Assembly (NCBI RefSeq): GCF_004364575.1
Contig: NZ_SOAG01000012.1
Coordinates: 1 to 64,000 of the forward strand
Source: Myroides indicus
Lineage (GTDB): Bacteria; Bacteroidota; Bacteroidia; Flavobacteriales; Flavobacteriaceae
Reading direction: 5' to 3'
DNA: 64,000 nt
Below, in pieces: positions 29,792 through 40,600 of this stretch. Below the pieces are notes generated by a model. It ran no database searches, had not been told where the DNA came from, and saw only the letters and a program-made list of their open reading frames with translations. A program made the position numbers and the translations under genes. How positions within the stretch are numbered: position 1 is the stretch's first letter; each line of letters starts with the position of its first letter.

Positions 29792-31525
29792 ATGAAAATA
29801 AAGTTTACAATTGCTGCTGTTGTTTTGACTACAGTTGGTCTATGGGCACAAAAACCGATTTATACAAAAGCAAATCTAGAAAGCGCCAGAGTGTATTACG
29901 ATGGAGCAGAATTAACGCAAAATGCCGAAGTAAAGCTGCCAAAAGGCATGTCAGAAGTGGTGATTACCAATATTTCAAATGAATTAAAAGAAAACACTAT
30001 AAAAGTGGGCTCAACAGATGAGGTAACGGTTATGTCGGTTCAGTTTTCCAATGCGTACATTGAGGAATATGACAACGTAAATAATTCGCCTTTAACAAAG
30101 CCCTTGCGAGATAGCATTGCGGCAGTGGAGCTGGAACTCGAAAAAATAACCAATTCGATTAACGCTGATTTAAAGACTATCCAACTTTTGGAAAATAGTT
30201 CTGATTCTTATGATAAAGAAAGCTCCCTAAAAATTTCGTCAGTTGCAGAGATGGCAAAATGGGTAGATTATTACGGACAAAAATATAAAAACTTGCAAAA
30301 TGGGATTTATCTGAAAAAGAAGGAAAAAGAAATTATAGAGGCTAAATGGAACGATTTAAAATCAAAATTGTCTTTGGGAAGCGATAAATCCGAAAAAATA
30401 AGTCAGGGAAAACTTATCGTTCAGATTATGAATGCCCAAGAAGGCAAAGTTCCATTTAAGGTAAATTACGCTACTTCAAGGGCGCAGTGGATTCCGTCTT
30501 ATGATTTGCGAATTGAAAAGGTGGGTGAACCGGTAAAAATGATGTATAAAGCACAAGTAGTACAAACTTCCGGCATTGACTGGCGGAACGTGAAGCTAAG
30601 CCTGACTTCTGGGAATATCAATCAAAATAATACGATGCCCAATTGGTATAATTGGTTTATTCAGTATGAGCCTCTTGTAAATAATGACAAAACAGACGAA
30701 ATAGTTATAAGTACGGGCTATGGTTCTTCCCGAAGAAGAGGTAGTGGAGCTGTTTCTCGTATTAATGCGAGTGAATTAAGAGTAGGTGGAGTGGCTGATG
30801 TAAGCAGCATGATAGAAGGAAAAGCCGCGGGAGTTACCGTTACAAATGTGAGCGCTCCTCAAGTTTCCTATGAAGAACGAAAATCCATTGCAGAATATAC
30901 CAATATACACGAAAGCGAACTCAATGTTACGTTTGACATTGCTATTCCATATTCTATCCTGAGCAATGGAAAACGACACAGCGTGGATTTAAATAACTTT
31001 GAACTCAACGGAGATTATAAATATTACAGTGCACCAAAATTGGATAAAAATGCCTATTTGGTAACCGAAATTTCCGACTATTCCAAACACAATCTGCTGC
31101 CGGGAGAAGCTAATGTTATTTATGATGGAATGAACATCGGCAAAACACGTTTATCCACTGAAAACACAGAAGAAAAGTTGCGTCTGAACATCGGCAAAGA
31201 CCCCCGGATTTCATTGGAACGTACTTTAATTTCGGACAAATCCGGAACAAAAACGCTTTCTTCAAAAAAAGAACAAAACTTTGTGTACGAAATAACGATT
31301 AAAAACAATAAAAAAGAAACCATTGCTATTCAGGTAGAGGATCAGTTCCCTATTAGTACGGATAACAGTATAGAAGTTATATTATCTGAAATTTCCGATG
31401 CAGAAGTTGATCAGGAAAAAGGACTGCTTAAATGGAATTTAAAATTAAAAGCAGGAGAAACTAAAAAACTGCGTTTTGGTTATCAGATAAGGTATAATAA
31501 GGACAGAATGCTTATTGGAATTTAA
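29792..31525 (+). CDS. DUF4139 (MuiA-like) exported protein with a TonB-plug-like insertion
   Basis: The ATG at 29792 is preferred to a TTG at 29774, because it begins a signal peptide (MKIKFTIAAVVLTTVGLWAQ). The protein is about 577 residues: DUF4140-like N-terminus, coiled-coil-like middle (about 100-200), DUF4139 domain with YATSRAQWIPSYDLRIEK and a C-terminal LKAGETKKLRFGYQIRY. Residues about 302-354 interrupt DUF4139 with a segment like the plug of SusC/RagA TonB receptors (VISTGYGSSRRRGSGAVSR, IEGKAAGVTV). The family is called mucoidy inhibitor MuiA but has no established biochemical function. The insert suggests an envelope-exposed interaction site (inference). Confidence 0.82.
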   Translation: MKIKFTIAAVVLTTVGLWAQKPIYTKANLESARVYYDGAELTQNAEVKLPKGMSEVVITNISNELKENTIKVGSTDEVTVMSVQFSNAYIEEYDNVNNSPLTKPLRDSIAAVELELEKITNSINADLKTIQLLENSSDSYDKESSLKISSVAEMAKWVDYYGQKYKNLQNGIYLKKKEKEIIEAKWNDLKSKLSLGSDKSEKISQGKLIVQIMNAQEGKVPFKVNYATSRAQWIPSYDLRIEKVGEPVKMMYKAQVVQTSGIDWRNVKLSLTSGNINQNNTMPNWYNWFIQYEPLVNNDKTDEIVISTGYGSSRRRGSGAVSRINASELRVGGVADVSSMIEGKAAGVTVTNVSAPQVSYEERKSIAEYTNIHESELNVTFDIAIPYSILSNGKRHSVDLNNFELNGDYKYYSAPKLDKNAYLVTEISDYSKHNLLPGEANVIYDGMNIGKTRLSTENTEEKLRLNIGKDPRISLERTLISDKSGTKTLSSKKEQNFVYEITIKNNKKETIAIQVEDQFPISTDNSIEVILSEISDAEVDQEKGLLKWNLKLKAGETKKLRFGYQIRYNKDRMLIGI

Positions 31526-31575
31526 TAGAGTACAAGGAGAGTTTATATATCTCTATCTTTAAAATAATAGTAGTC

Positions 31576-32091
31576 ATGGAATATTTAATTGTTGTTGGAC
31601 GATGTGTTGCTGTATATCTGTTTATGGTAGTTGCGTTGCGTATTTTTGGCAAAAAACAGCTCTCACAGTTAAATTCGTTTGATGTAATCTTGATTTTGCT
31701 CATCAGTAATGCAGTCCAAAATGCAATGGTGGGCAACGATACAAGTCTGCAAGGAGGAATAGTAGCTGCTTTTTCTCTTTTTGTGGTTAATTATGGCGTA
31801 AAAAAGTTACAGTCAAAAAACAAGCTGGTCAATCGGCTGTTACAGCAAAAACCTGAAATTATTGTGCATAACGGCGTGGTCGATTTTGAAAAAGCAACTC
31901 GATTGGGCATTACATCCGAAGAGTTAACTGAAGCAATGCACGAACACGGGGTTGAATATTTTAAACAGATTAAGCTGGCTACTTTTGAAATAGACGGAAA
32001 CATCAGCATCATTGCCAAAGACACACAAGGACATTACAAAGAAACTTTTCACAAGCGCAAATCGGTACACAAACAAAGACCACTAAATTAG
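31576..32091 (+). CDS. DUF421 / YetF-like membrane protein
   Basis: 171 residues with N-terminal membrane helices (YLIVVGRCVAVYLFMVVALRIFGK) and the conserved FGKKQLSQLNSFDVILILLISNAVQNAMVG motif split over the helices. The C-terminal domain includes VVDFEKATRLGITSEEL. YetF/DUF421 proteins are inner-membrane proteins of poorly defined role, with a cytosolic dimerising domain. Convergent with the flippase gene, only 8 bp apart. Confidence 0.85.
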   Translation: MEYLIVVGRCVAVYLFMVVALRIFGKKQLSQLNSFDVILILLISNAVQNAMVGNDTSLQGGIVAAFSLFVVNYGVKKLQSKNKLVNRLLQQKPEIIVHNGVVDFEKATRLGITSEELTEAMHEHGVEYFKQIKLATFEIDGNISIIAKDTQGHYKETFHKRKSVHKQRPLN

Positions 32092-32099
32092 TATTGCGG

Positions 32100-33557
32100 T
32101 TATCGTTTGACAAAACTGATTAAGAGTTTTTTCTCATTTTTAGCCACTGTCACAATAAACAGAACAATGATCGTGACTCCAATCCAGTAATTTTCTCTAA
32201 AAAAGTAGAAGTATAAAAAAGACAAAGCAATGGAAGTTCCCATATAGCCTATAATTGCTTTTTTAGGGTAAGGAATAGGATAGTATTTTTGACCTAGCAG
32301 ATAAGAAATAAGCATCATAGAGCCATAAGCAATCAGCGTGGCAAAAGCAGAACCCATATAGCCCCAGACAGGAATCAGCACATAGTTAAAAATTAAAGTC
32401 AGCACAGCACCTATAATGGAAATATAAGCACCTATCAGGGTTTTGTCTTTTAGCTTGTACCACACCGAAAGATTGGTGTAAATACCCAAACAAAAATTAG
32501 CCAGAATAATAAGAGGAACCACTTTCATGGCATCCCAATACGCTTCGTTTCGGATAAAAAATATTTTTAAGATATCTGAAAACACAATGACGCAAAGCAT
32601 AATCAAACTGCCAAAAATGACAAAATATTTGGTTATGGTTGCGTACTTAGTCGGTGCATCGTCGTTTTTAGCATAGTTAAAAAAGAAGGGCTCTATGCCA
32701 AGCGTGTATGCCTGTCTAAACAAAACCATAAAAAGCCCTAATTTATAGCATGCCGAATATTTTCCAACTTCAGACAAGGCAATGTCTGCAGGCAGCAACC
32801 GCTCCAGTAGTATTTTGTCAAAGCTTTCGTTAATAGCAAATGCCAATCCGCCAATCATGATGGGAATCCCGTAGTTTATCATTTGTTTTCCGAGAACGGA
32901 ATTATAGCAGAATTGTATTTTGAAATAAGACTTATAAAATACTAAAAACGTTGCCAGACTGGCAATTAGATTGGCGATGAAAATATAAGATACCTGAAAG
33001 TCTTCTACATAAATAACAGCAAAAATCGAATCGGGATATTTGGACACGATTAAAGGAAGCAAATACAAAAAGAAGACGTTGAGAAAAGCATTGATACAAA
33101 CATTACCTATTCGCACGGCACTGTAAAACATAGGACGCTGATCGGCGCGGAGTTTAGCAAAGGGTATAATGACTAAAGCATCCAAAACCAAAATCCAGAT
33201 TACGTATTGCCAAATGTCTTTTGGGATATTTAAAAAAGCAGTCCAGAAGTTTTGGGTAAGCAGACTGATAGCCAGAAAAACAGAAGAAGTAAACAACAAG
33301 AACAACATTGCATTGTTGAGAACGTCCTTTTGATTATCTTTTAAAGTGTAAAATCTAAAAAAGGCAGTTTCCATTCCAAAGGCCAGAATTACGTTTAAAA
33401 ACATGATAATGGCAAATACAACATTGTATTGTCCGTAGGCATCGCTCTGCATCACTTCGGTATGAAAAGGAACGAGAAAAAAACCGATTACCTTCGGAAA
33501 AACTGCTGCCAGACCGTATATGGCAGTTTGTTGGAAAATCTTTTTATAGATACTCAA
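32100..33557 (-). CDS. oligosaccharide flippase (Wzx / MOP superfamily)
   Basis: 485 residues, hydrophobic throughout, with about 12-14 predicted helices. The N-terminus IFQQTAIYGLAAVFPKVIGFFLVPF is typical of polysaccharide-biosynthesis flippases of the MATE/MOP superfamily. It probably flips lipid-linked oligosaccharide repeats across the inner membrane for surface polysaccharide assembly. No glycosyltransferases are adjacent, which is common for stand-alone flavobacterial members. The -7 box lies at 33589-33596. Confidence 0.87.
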   Translation of the reverse strand: MSIYKKIFQQTAIYGLAAVFPKVIGFFLVPFHTEVMQSDAYGQYNVVFAIIMFLNVILAFGMETAFFRFYTLKDNQKDVLNNAMLFLLFTSSVFLAISLLTQNFWTAFLNIPKDIWQYVIWILVLDALVIIPFAKLRADQRPMFYSAVRIGNVCINAFLNVFFLYLLPLIVSKYPDSIFAVIYVEDFQVSYIFIANLIASLATFLVFYKSYFKIQFCYNSVLGKQMINYGIPIMIGGLAFAINESFDKILLERLLPADIALSEVGKYSACYKLGLFMVLFRQAYTLGIEPFFFNYAKNDDAPTKYATITKYFVIFGSLIMLCVIVFSDILKIFFIRNEAYWDAMKVVPLIILANFCLGIYTNLSVWYKLKDKTLIGAYISIIGAVLTLIFNYVLIPVWGYMGSAFATLIAYGSMMLISYLLGQKYYPIPYPKKAIIGYMGTSIALSFLYFYFFRENYWIGVTIIVLFIVTVAKNEKKLLISFVKR

Positions 33558-33588
33558 AACGCAGTTGTATTTGGATTGAAATGTACGT

Positions 33589-33596
33589 CAAAAGTA
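33589..33596 (-). promoter_or_regulatory. candidate -7 box (TActTTTG) for the flippase gene
   Basis: Exact TAnnTTTG on the minus strand, 32 bp before the start codon. Confidence 0.5.
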
Positions 33597-33617
33597 CGTA
33601 TTTCTACCGATTCATCC

Positions 33618-34370
33618 TTATTCTGCTAAATCTAAATTAATTTTGAAAAAAGGAGCTGCTTCTTCTTTGCTCATTTCAACTTTTATCGGACCGTCTACAA
33701 AAGCCGTTACGTCAAAAGAGTTATAGAGTGCAACAATAGAATTGTCATAGAAAAAAATGCTTTCCGGATAAATCAATTGATTGTTCTCATCATAAATACT
33801 AATATCATCAGGGTTGAGGTGTTTGGTAATAATTTTTTGCAATCCTTTCCAATCCTTAATTAAATCTTCTGTTCGGTAAATCTCTCCTGTTTTTGGATTG
33901 TAGTGAATTGCTTTTTCACTTTTAAAACCATGAGCGCCACCCGCAAAAGTGTAGTATTCTACCGCAAAAGTGAGTAAATCGTCGTTTGAGTATGTAATCT
34001 CGCCTGAAACGTCAGCTTTCCAGGGGATATTTTCATCCGGAAATTCTGCTGTCATCTTTTCGTACGAATTGATAAATGAATCCACAACTTCTCCATAATT
34101 TTTGGCATTGGAATGACTTTCGTCAAAAGAAACAATATCGTGAATAACGTTTAAGTTGTTTTGATTAATCTTTTGAGCAATATCACTGGTTGGACTCACA
34201 ATTACAGGAATGCTTATATTCACCTCAGTACAATCGCCTTCAAAACAGTTGACATCGGATTTTTTGTGAAACTCCTGTAATTCAAATTCAAAAGAAACAG
34301 GTTCTGCTATCTTTTTTTTACAACCGACAAGAAGTAAAAGAGACAGACAGACGTAAAGTGTTTTTTTCAT
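33618..34370 (-). CDS. DUF3298 / RsiV-like lipoprotein
   Basis: 250 residues with a lipoprotein signal (MKKTLYVCLSLLLLVGC, Cys then KKK). The C-terminal DUF3298 domain is recognisable (YYTFAGGAHGFKSEKAIHY, PKTGEIYRTEDLI). DUF3298 occurs in RsiV-type anti-sigma factors, where it binds lysozyme, but no anti-sigma segment or sigma factor is here. It is therefore best seen as a periplasmic or outer-membrane lipoprotein of unknown role. Divergent from porZ. Confidence 0.8.
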   Translation of the reverse strand: MKKTLYVCLSLLLLVGCKKKIAEPVSFEFELQEFHKKSDVNCFEGDCTEVNISIPVIVSPTSDIAQKINQNNLNVIHDIVSFDESHSNAKNYGEVVDSFINSYEKMTAEFPDENIPWKADVSGEITYSNDDLLTFAVEYYTFAGGAHGFKSEKAIHYNPKTGEIYRTEDLIKDWKGLQKIITKHLNPDDISIYDENNQLIYPESIFFYDNSIVALYNSFDVTAFVDGPIKVEMSKEEAAPFFKINLDLAE

Positions 34371-34493
34371 AGATTTTTATAGCTTTTTGTAAAGATAATT
34401 AATTTGAGATACATATTTGGGGTGTTTTACCAAAAACATTTTTTGAAAAATGAAACAGTTTATACAAAAAAGAGCAGTTGAAAAATTTAGTAA

Positions 34494-34501
34494 TATATTT
34501 G
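34494..34501 (+). promoter_or_regulatory. candidate -7 box (TAtaTTTG) for porZ-recO
   Basis: Exact TAnnTTTG match 20 bp before the porZ ATG. The nearest upstream TTG is too close (spacer 13) to be a good -33 box. Confidence 0.5.
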
Positions 34502-34521
34502 TTAGGTTTTAAATATGATTT

Positions 34522-36834
34522 ATGAAGAGATTAATTCTTTTTCTTACCCTTCTGACAGCAGTATTAACACAAGCGCAGCAGCGTTGGAACAGTTATTTGT
34601 CCTATGCAGAGATAGTAGCAATGGCTTCCGGAAAAGAAGAAGTGTTTGCTGCAACAACAGCATCAGTACTCGTTTTCAATACAGTAAGAGAAGAAATAGA
34701 GATTTACAATACAATTAATGGTCTGCATACGGGCAATATTACCGCTTTGCATTACAGTGAGCCTTTTAAGAAAATAATTGTCGGCAACGAAGATGGATCA
34801 CTTCAGATTATCGACCGGAAAAGTGGGAAAATATCTTTTATAGATGATATTAAAAACAAAGGGGCTTTGATGCCGGGCGAAAAAAAGATAAATGCTTTTG
34901 CTGAACAAAAAGGCATTGTTTATATTGCCGCAAATTATGGGATAAGTGCCTTAAATTTAAATAATAACCAATTTGGCGATTCCTATTTTTTAGGAAATAG
35001 CGGCAAAAATCAAGCAGTCATATCCCTTGCAATTCAGGGACAAACAATTTATGCCGTTACGGAATCAGAAGGAGTGAAAAAAGCCTTGCTCAGCAATCCC
35101 AATCTGGTAGACTATAAGCAGTGGCTACTATTTGTAGGTGGAAAATGGGATAAAGTAATCGTTTATCAGGATAAATTGCTATTGTCTAAAAATGAGGCTG
35201 AGACCGATGCAGGTGAACTTTATCAGGTGATTAATAATTCAGGACTAACGCAACTTGCAGAAAGTTATGATGTGCCAATAACAGACTTAAAACAAAGTGA
35301 CAATTATTTGCTGATAACCACAAAAAATACAGTAGACATCAAAAATAAAGAGCTGCTATCGCTCAATAAAGTTGAAACGATTCATGAAAAGGTAACGGCA
35401 GAAGAGGTCGGGAATAAGCTGTATGTAGGCACGCCGAGAAGTGGCTTATTGCAGTTTAACTGGGGCAGTTGGAATGCTCCCGTTTATTTATCGCCGGAAG
35501 GGCCGGAAACTAACCGGATTTTTTCCATGCTCAGTACAGACAGCGGTATTTGGTTTGTAGCCGGAGGATATGACAAATATACTTATAATCCACATATTCC
35601 TTTTTTGGGCTTTTATGGCTTGGGTTTTTATAGTAAAAACAGGGGGTGGGAGCGCATCCCGTACAGTAAATTAAATGCGCAGGCGCTTTCTTTTGCAGCC
35701 ATTAATCCCAGAAATACAAGTCAGCTGTTCGTATCTTCTTACCATTCGGGGTTGCTAAAGATAGACTTGAAAGAAGAAAATCTGGGAGAAAGCACAGTAT
35801 ATCTCTACAATGATGAAAATACAGGAAACGAGGGATTAGAAAGTTTAAGGGTAAATGAAGACTATAAAACAACGCGGATAAATGGGGCTTTTTTTGACAG
35901 AGAAGGATTGCTGTGGGTAACTAATAACTTTACAACCCGTTCGCTCAAGAGTTTGAATCCGGCAGGAGACTGGAAATCATATAATTTTACCAATTACTTT
36001 CCCGATTATACAAATGTCAATTATGGCAGGATGGTTATTGATAAAAATGGTACCAAATGGATACCTACTTTGTTGAATGGCATAGTTGCTTTTAATGAGA
36101 AAAAGGGAAACCGGGTAGCGTTGTTTAATCAACAAAAAGGAAATCTGCCAAGTGATAATGTCAGTTCGCTGGCAATAGATAAAAGCAACCAGCTTTGGAT
36201 AGGCACAGAAAAAGGATTGAGGTTGGTTACTGGGGTAGATAAGTTTTTGCAATCAACAGATATTGCTACGCAATCTATCATAATTAAGCAGGATGGCATA
36301 GCACAAGAGCTATTTTATCAGCAGTACATAACTAAAATAAAAGTTGACGGGGCAAATAATAAATGGGTGGCTGTTGCAGATGCCGGCGTTTTTTTAGTAT
36401 CGTCAAACGGACAAAAAATTATTCATCATTTTACCAGAGAAAATTCGCCTTTGCCGAGCAATACCATTAATGATATAGAAATTGACGGTACTACAGGCGA
36501 AGTGTTTTTTGCTACTGATTTGGGTGTTGTTTCTTTTATGGGTGATGCTTCAGAAGGACAGGAATCTTATAGCGATTTTTACGTTTACCCCAATCCGGTG
36601 CGTCCGGAGTTTTTTGGAGACGTCAAAATTGCAGGATTGGTTGACAAATCAAATGTCAAAATTGTTGATTTAGATGGCAATTTGGTGTTTGAAACAACTT
36701 CGGAAGGCGGAATGGTTTTGTGGGACACGTATGGGTTTAACGGACGCAGAGTGAGTTCCGGAGTATATCTGGTTTTAGTTTCTTCGGGAAAAGGAGAACA
36801 CAAAGCAGTTAAAAAACTGATGATTATAAGATAA
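34522..36834 (+). CDS. porZ: PorZ-like type IX secretion protein with beta-propellers and T9SS type A CTD
   Basis: 770 residues: signal peptide (about 1-18, TQAQ), then WNSYLSYAEIVAMASGKEEV, the hallmark start of PorZ. Two-component-regulator-propeller repeats follow (LWIGTEKGLRLV, TKWIPTLLNGIVAF, LWVTNNF). A C-terminal Ig-like sorting domain (VYPNPV, ending KKLMIIR) occupies about the last 85 residues. In Porphyromonas, PorZ is part of the T9SS attachment complex on the cell surface and binds A-LPS, delivering it to the sortase. This links the locus to the T9SS-exported adhesins at the left of the window. recO overlaps by one base. Confidence 0.87.
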   Translation: MKRLILFLTLLTAVLTQAQQRWNSYLSYAEIVAMASGKEEVFAATTASVLVFNTVREEIEIYNTINGLHTGNITALHYSEPFKKIIVGNEDGSLQIIDRKSGKISFIDDIKNKGALMPGEKKINAFAEQKGIVYIAANYGISALNLNNNQFGDSYFLGNSGKNQAVISLAIQGQTIYAVTESEGVKKALLSNPNLVDYKQWLLFVGGKWDKVIVYQDKLLLSKNEAETDAGELYQVINNSGLTQLAESYDVPITDLKQSDNYLLITTKNTVDIKNKELLSLNKVETIHEKVTAEEVGNKLYVGTPRSGLLQFNWGSWNAPVYLSPEGPETNRIFSMLSTDSGIWFVAGGYDKYTYNPHIPFLGFYGLGFYSKNRGWERIPYSKLNAQALSFAAINPRNTSQLFVSSYHSGLLKIDLKEENLGESTVYLYNDENTGNEGLESLRVNEDYKTTRINGAFFDREGLLWVTNNFTTRSLKSLNPAGDWKSYNFTNYFPDYTNVNYGRMVIDKNGTKWIPTLLNGIVAFNEKKGNRVALFNQQKGNLPSDNVSSLAIDKSNQLWIGTEKGLRLVTGVDKFLQSTDIATQSIIIKQDGIAQELFYQQYITKIKVDGANNKWVAVADAGVFLVSSNGQKIIHHFTRENSPLPSNTINDIEIDGTTGEVFFATDLGVVSFMGDASEGQESYSDFYVYPNPVRPEFFGDVKIAGLVDKSNVKIVDLDGNLVFETTSEGGMVLWDTYGFNGRRVSSGVYLVLVSSGKGEHKAVKKLMIIR

Positions 36835-37550
36835 TGCAGGTCAAAACAAAAGCGATTGTGTTGAGTGTGGTGAAATATCAGGATAAAAGTCTGATTGTTA
36901 AATGCTTTACAGAAGCGATGGGTATCCAGTCGTTTTTTGTAAGAAATGCTTTTTCCAAAGGTAAAACAACACAAAAAACAGCTTATTTTCAGCCTTTGAC
37001 GGTACTGGAAATAGATTTTGCATATAAAAGCAAAAGCGGTTTGCAATATTTTAAAGATCTGAGGCTGGCATATGTTTATCAAAGTATTTATTTAGACTTT
37101 TCTAAAAACAGCATTGCTATTTTTGTGGCAGAAATGCTCCACCATGCCGTCAAAGAACAGCAAAATGACGAATCTTTTTATACCTTTTTAGAAACTGCGG
37201 TTTTGTGGTTGGATGCGCACGAAGAAACGGCAAATTTTCACTTGATATTGTTAGTAGAGCTGACTAAATACCTCGGATTTTACCCGGATATGAAATGGTC
37301 GGATAAGCTGTATTTTAATATTCAGGACGGGAATTTTACAGATTTCTACACACCTTTTTGCATTGATCAAACAGAGACGGTTCTGTTTAAAAAGCTCCTC
37401 GGACTTGGATTTTCTCATAACCAAAAAGTATTTACCGCCAAGGATAGAAACGTTCTGTTAAACCTGCTTTTGAATTATTACGAAAAACATATCAGCGATT
37501 TTAGAAGACCTAATTCGTTAGAGGTTTTGAGAGAAGTTTTTGCTTCGTAA
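36834..37550 (+). CDS. recO: DNA repair protein RecO
   Basis: 238 residues. The N-terminal OB fold begins MQVKTKAIVLSVVKYQDKS with FFVRNAF, followed by the helical C-terminal domain. RecO loads RecA on SSB-coated single strands with RecR. The ATG shares one base with the porZ stop codon (TAATG), so the genes are translationally coupled. A zinc motif present in some RecO proteins is not seen. Confidence 0.92.
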   Translation: MQVKTKAIVLSVVKYQDKSLIVKCFTEAMGIQSFFVRNAFSKGKTTQKTAYFQPLTVLEIDFAYKSKSGLQYFKDLRLAYVYQSIYLDFSKNSIAIFVAEMLHHAVKEQQNDESFYTFLETAVLWLDAHEETANFHLILLVELTKYLGFYPDMKWSDKLYFNIQDGNFTDFYTPFCIDQTETVLFKKLLGLGFSHNQKVFTAKDRNVLLNLLLNYYEKHISDFRRPNSLEVLREVFAS

Positions 37551-37644
37551 ACATTTTAAATATTTTCCTGTCAATTATTTGAGTTGTTATTAAATGAAAT
37601 TTCCGTAAATTCGCGAAATTGAAAAAAATATACAATTATTAATA

Positions 37645-40600
37645 ATGAGCACTAAATTTACAGAATATAAAGGTCTTGATTTGCCGGAGGTAGCATCAGA
37701 AATGCTTGATTTTTGGAAAGAACAATCAATATTCGAGAAAAGTATTAGTACAAGGGAAGGACACAAGCCTTTTGTGTTTTTTGAAGGACCGCCTTCAGCA
37801 AACGGAAAGCCGGGGATTCACCATGTAATGGCTCGTACGATTAAAGATATTTTTTGTCGATATAAAACACAGAAAGGGTTTCAGGTAAAGCGCAAAGCAG
37901 GATGGGATACACATGGACTTCCGGTTGAACTTGGAACCGAAAAAGAGCTGGGAATTACCAAAGAAGATATAGGTATAAAAATTACGGTAGAAGAATATAA
38001 TCAGGCGTGTAAACGAACCGTAATGCGCTATACCGATTTGTGGAATGACCTGACCCAAAAAATGGGTTATTGGGTGGATATGGATAATCCGTATGTTACG
38101 TATCAACCCAAGTATATGGAGTCGGTGTGGTGGCTGTTAAAACAAATATACAGTAAAAATCTGCTGTATAAAGGATATACTATCCAGCCCTATTCGCCAA
38201 AGGCAGGCACGGGATTATCATCACATGAGATTAATCAGCCCGGAGCTTATAAAGATGTTACAGATACAACCATTGTAGCACAATTTAAAGCTATTGAACA
38301 AACCCTTCCGGACTTTTTACAAGGTTTTGGAACGATTGATTTCTTGGCGTGGACTACAACTCCCTGGACTTTACCGTCTAATACAGCTTTGACAGTAGGT
38401 CCTAAAATTGACTATGCTCTGGTTAAATCATATAATCAATATACGGGAGAAGCCATTAATGTAGTTTTGGCAAAACCTTTAATCGGCAAGCAGTTTTCCG
38501 GAAAATTTGCTGAGGTTTATGCCGAAGCCGACCTGCAAGCCTATACAACTGCAGATAAAAAAATTCCTTACCTTGTTGTAAAAGAATTTAAAGGTGCCGA
38601 TCTGGTAGGAATAAAATATGAGCAGTTACTGCCGTATGTATTACCTTATCAAAATCCCGAAAATGCATTCCGCATTATTGCAGGAGATTTTGTTACAACA
38701 GAGGACGGTACAGGAATTGTACACACGGCGCCTACCTTTGGTGCCGATGATGCTAAAGCAGCAAAAGAAGCTGTGCCTGAAGTGCCCGCGATGCTGATTT
38801 TGGATGCAGACGGAAATGCGGTTCCTTTGGTTGACTTGCAAGGGCGTTTTGTAAAAGAAATGGGCGACTTGGGTGGTAAATACGTTAAAAACGAATATTA
38901 CGATGACGGACAGGCACCGGAACGCTCTGTAGATGTAGAAATAGCAATCCGATTAAAAGAAGAAAACAAAGCTTTTAAAGTAGAAAAATACGTTCACAGT
39001 TATCCGCATTGCTGGAGAACCAACAAACCGGTATTGTACTATCCGCTGGATTCGTGGTTCATTAAAATAACGGAAGTAAAAGACCGGATGTTTGAGCTGA
39101 ACGAAACCATTAACTGGAAACCCAAAGCAACCGGAGAAGGGCGTTTTGGCAACTGGCTGAAAAATGCCAACGACTGGAACCTGTCCCGTTCGCGGTTTTG
39201 GGGGATTCCGCTGCCAATCTGGCGTACCGAAGACAAATCAGAAGAGTTGATTGTAGGTTCTGTAGAAGAGTTGGTAAATGAGATAAAAAAATCAATGCAG
39301 GCGGGCATTCAGGAAATAAACCCTTTCGAAGGTTTTGTAGCAGGCGATATGAGTGAGGAAAATTACGACAAAGTAGATTTGCACAAAAACGTGGTAGATA
39401 CTATTGTTTTGGTTTCTCCGTCGGGCAAACCGATGTATCGCGAAGCAGATTTAATTGACGTTTGGTTTGATTCAGGATCTATGCCGTATGCACAGTGGCA
39501 TTATCCTTTTGAAAACAAGGAGCTGATAGATAATAAGCTGGCTTACCCTGCCGATTTTATTGCCGAAGGAGTAGACCAGACACGAGGATGGTTTTATACG
39601 CTTCACGCCATAGCTACATTGGTTTTTGACACTAAAGCTTATAAAAGTGTAGTTTCTAATGGTTTGGTACTGGATAAAAACGGTCTTAAAATGTCTAAGA
39701 GTTTAGGCAATACTGTTGACCCGTTTGAAACACTGGCAGAACACGGTCCGGATGCTACGCGTTGGTATATGATATCTAATGCTAATCCATGGGATAACTT
39801 AAAATTTGATTTGGAAGGAATTACCGAAGTAAGAAGAAAGTTTTTCGGTACGCTTTACAATACTTATTCATTTTTTGCTTTGTATGCAAACATTGATGAT
39901 TTTAAATATGCAGAACAAGAAGTACCTGTAAATCAAAGACCGGAAATTGATCGTTGGATTTTGTCTGAACTAAATACATTAGTACAAAAGGTAGACGAGT
40001 TTTATGCTGATTACGAGCCTACAAAAGCAACAAGAGCTATTACCGATTTTGTGACTGAAAACTTGAGCAACTGGTATGTGCGTTTGTGCAGAAGAAGATT
40101 CTGGAAGGGCGATTACGGACAGGATAAAATAGCGGCTTATCAGACTTTATATACTTGTTTGCTAACTATTTCTAAGTTAGGAGCGCCTGTAGCACCGTTT
40201 TTTATGGATAAACTTTACATAGATTTAACCGCAATAACATCTACAGAAAACTTTGAGTCGGTACATTTGGCGGACTTTCCAAATTACGATGCATCTTTGG
40301 TAGATTCAGATTTGGAAAGCAGAATGCACAAAGCCCAAATCATTTCGTCATTGGTATTGTCATTGCGCAAGAAAGAAATGATAAAAGTGAGACAGCCTTT
40401 GCAAAAAGTAATGATTCCGGTGTTAGATCAAAAACAGAAAGAGGAGATAGAAGCGGTAGCTGATTTGATAAAAGCAGAGGTAAACGTTAAACAAATTGAG
40501 CTTTTAGATGATGCCTCCGGTGTGTTAGTCAAGCAGATTAAGCCTAATTTTAAGGTATTAGGACCTCGTTTTGGTAAAGATATGGGGTTGATAGCTAAAG

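Noticed and set aside
34478..34501. Complete -33/-7 promoter for porZ
   Set aside because: The TTG is only 13 bp from the -7 box, too close to the usual 17-23 bp spacing; only the -7 box is reported.
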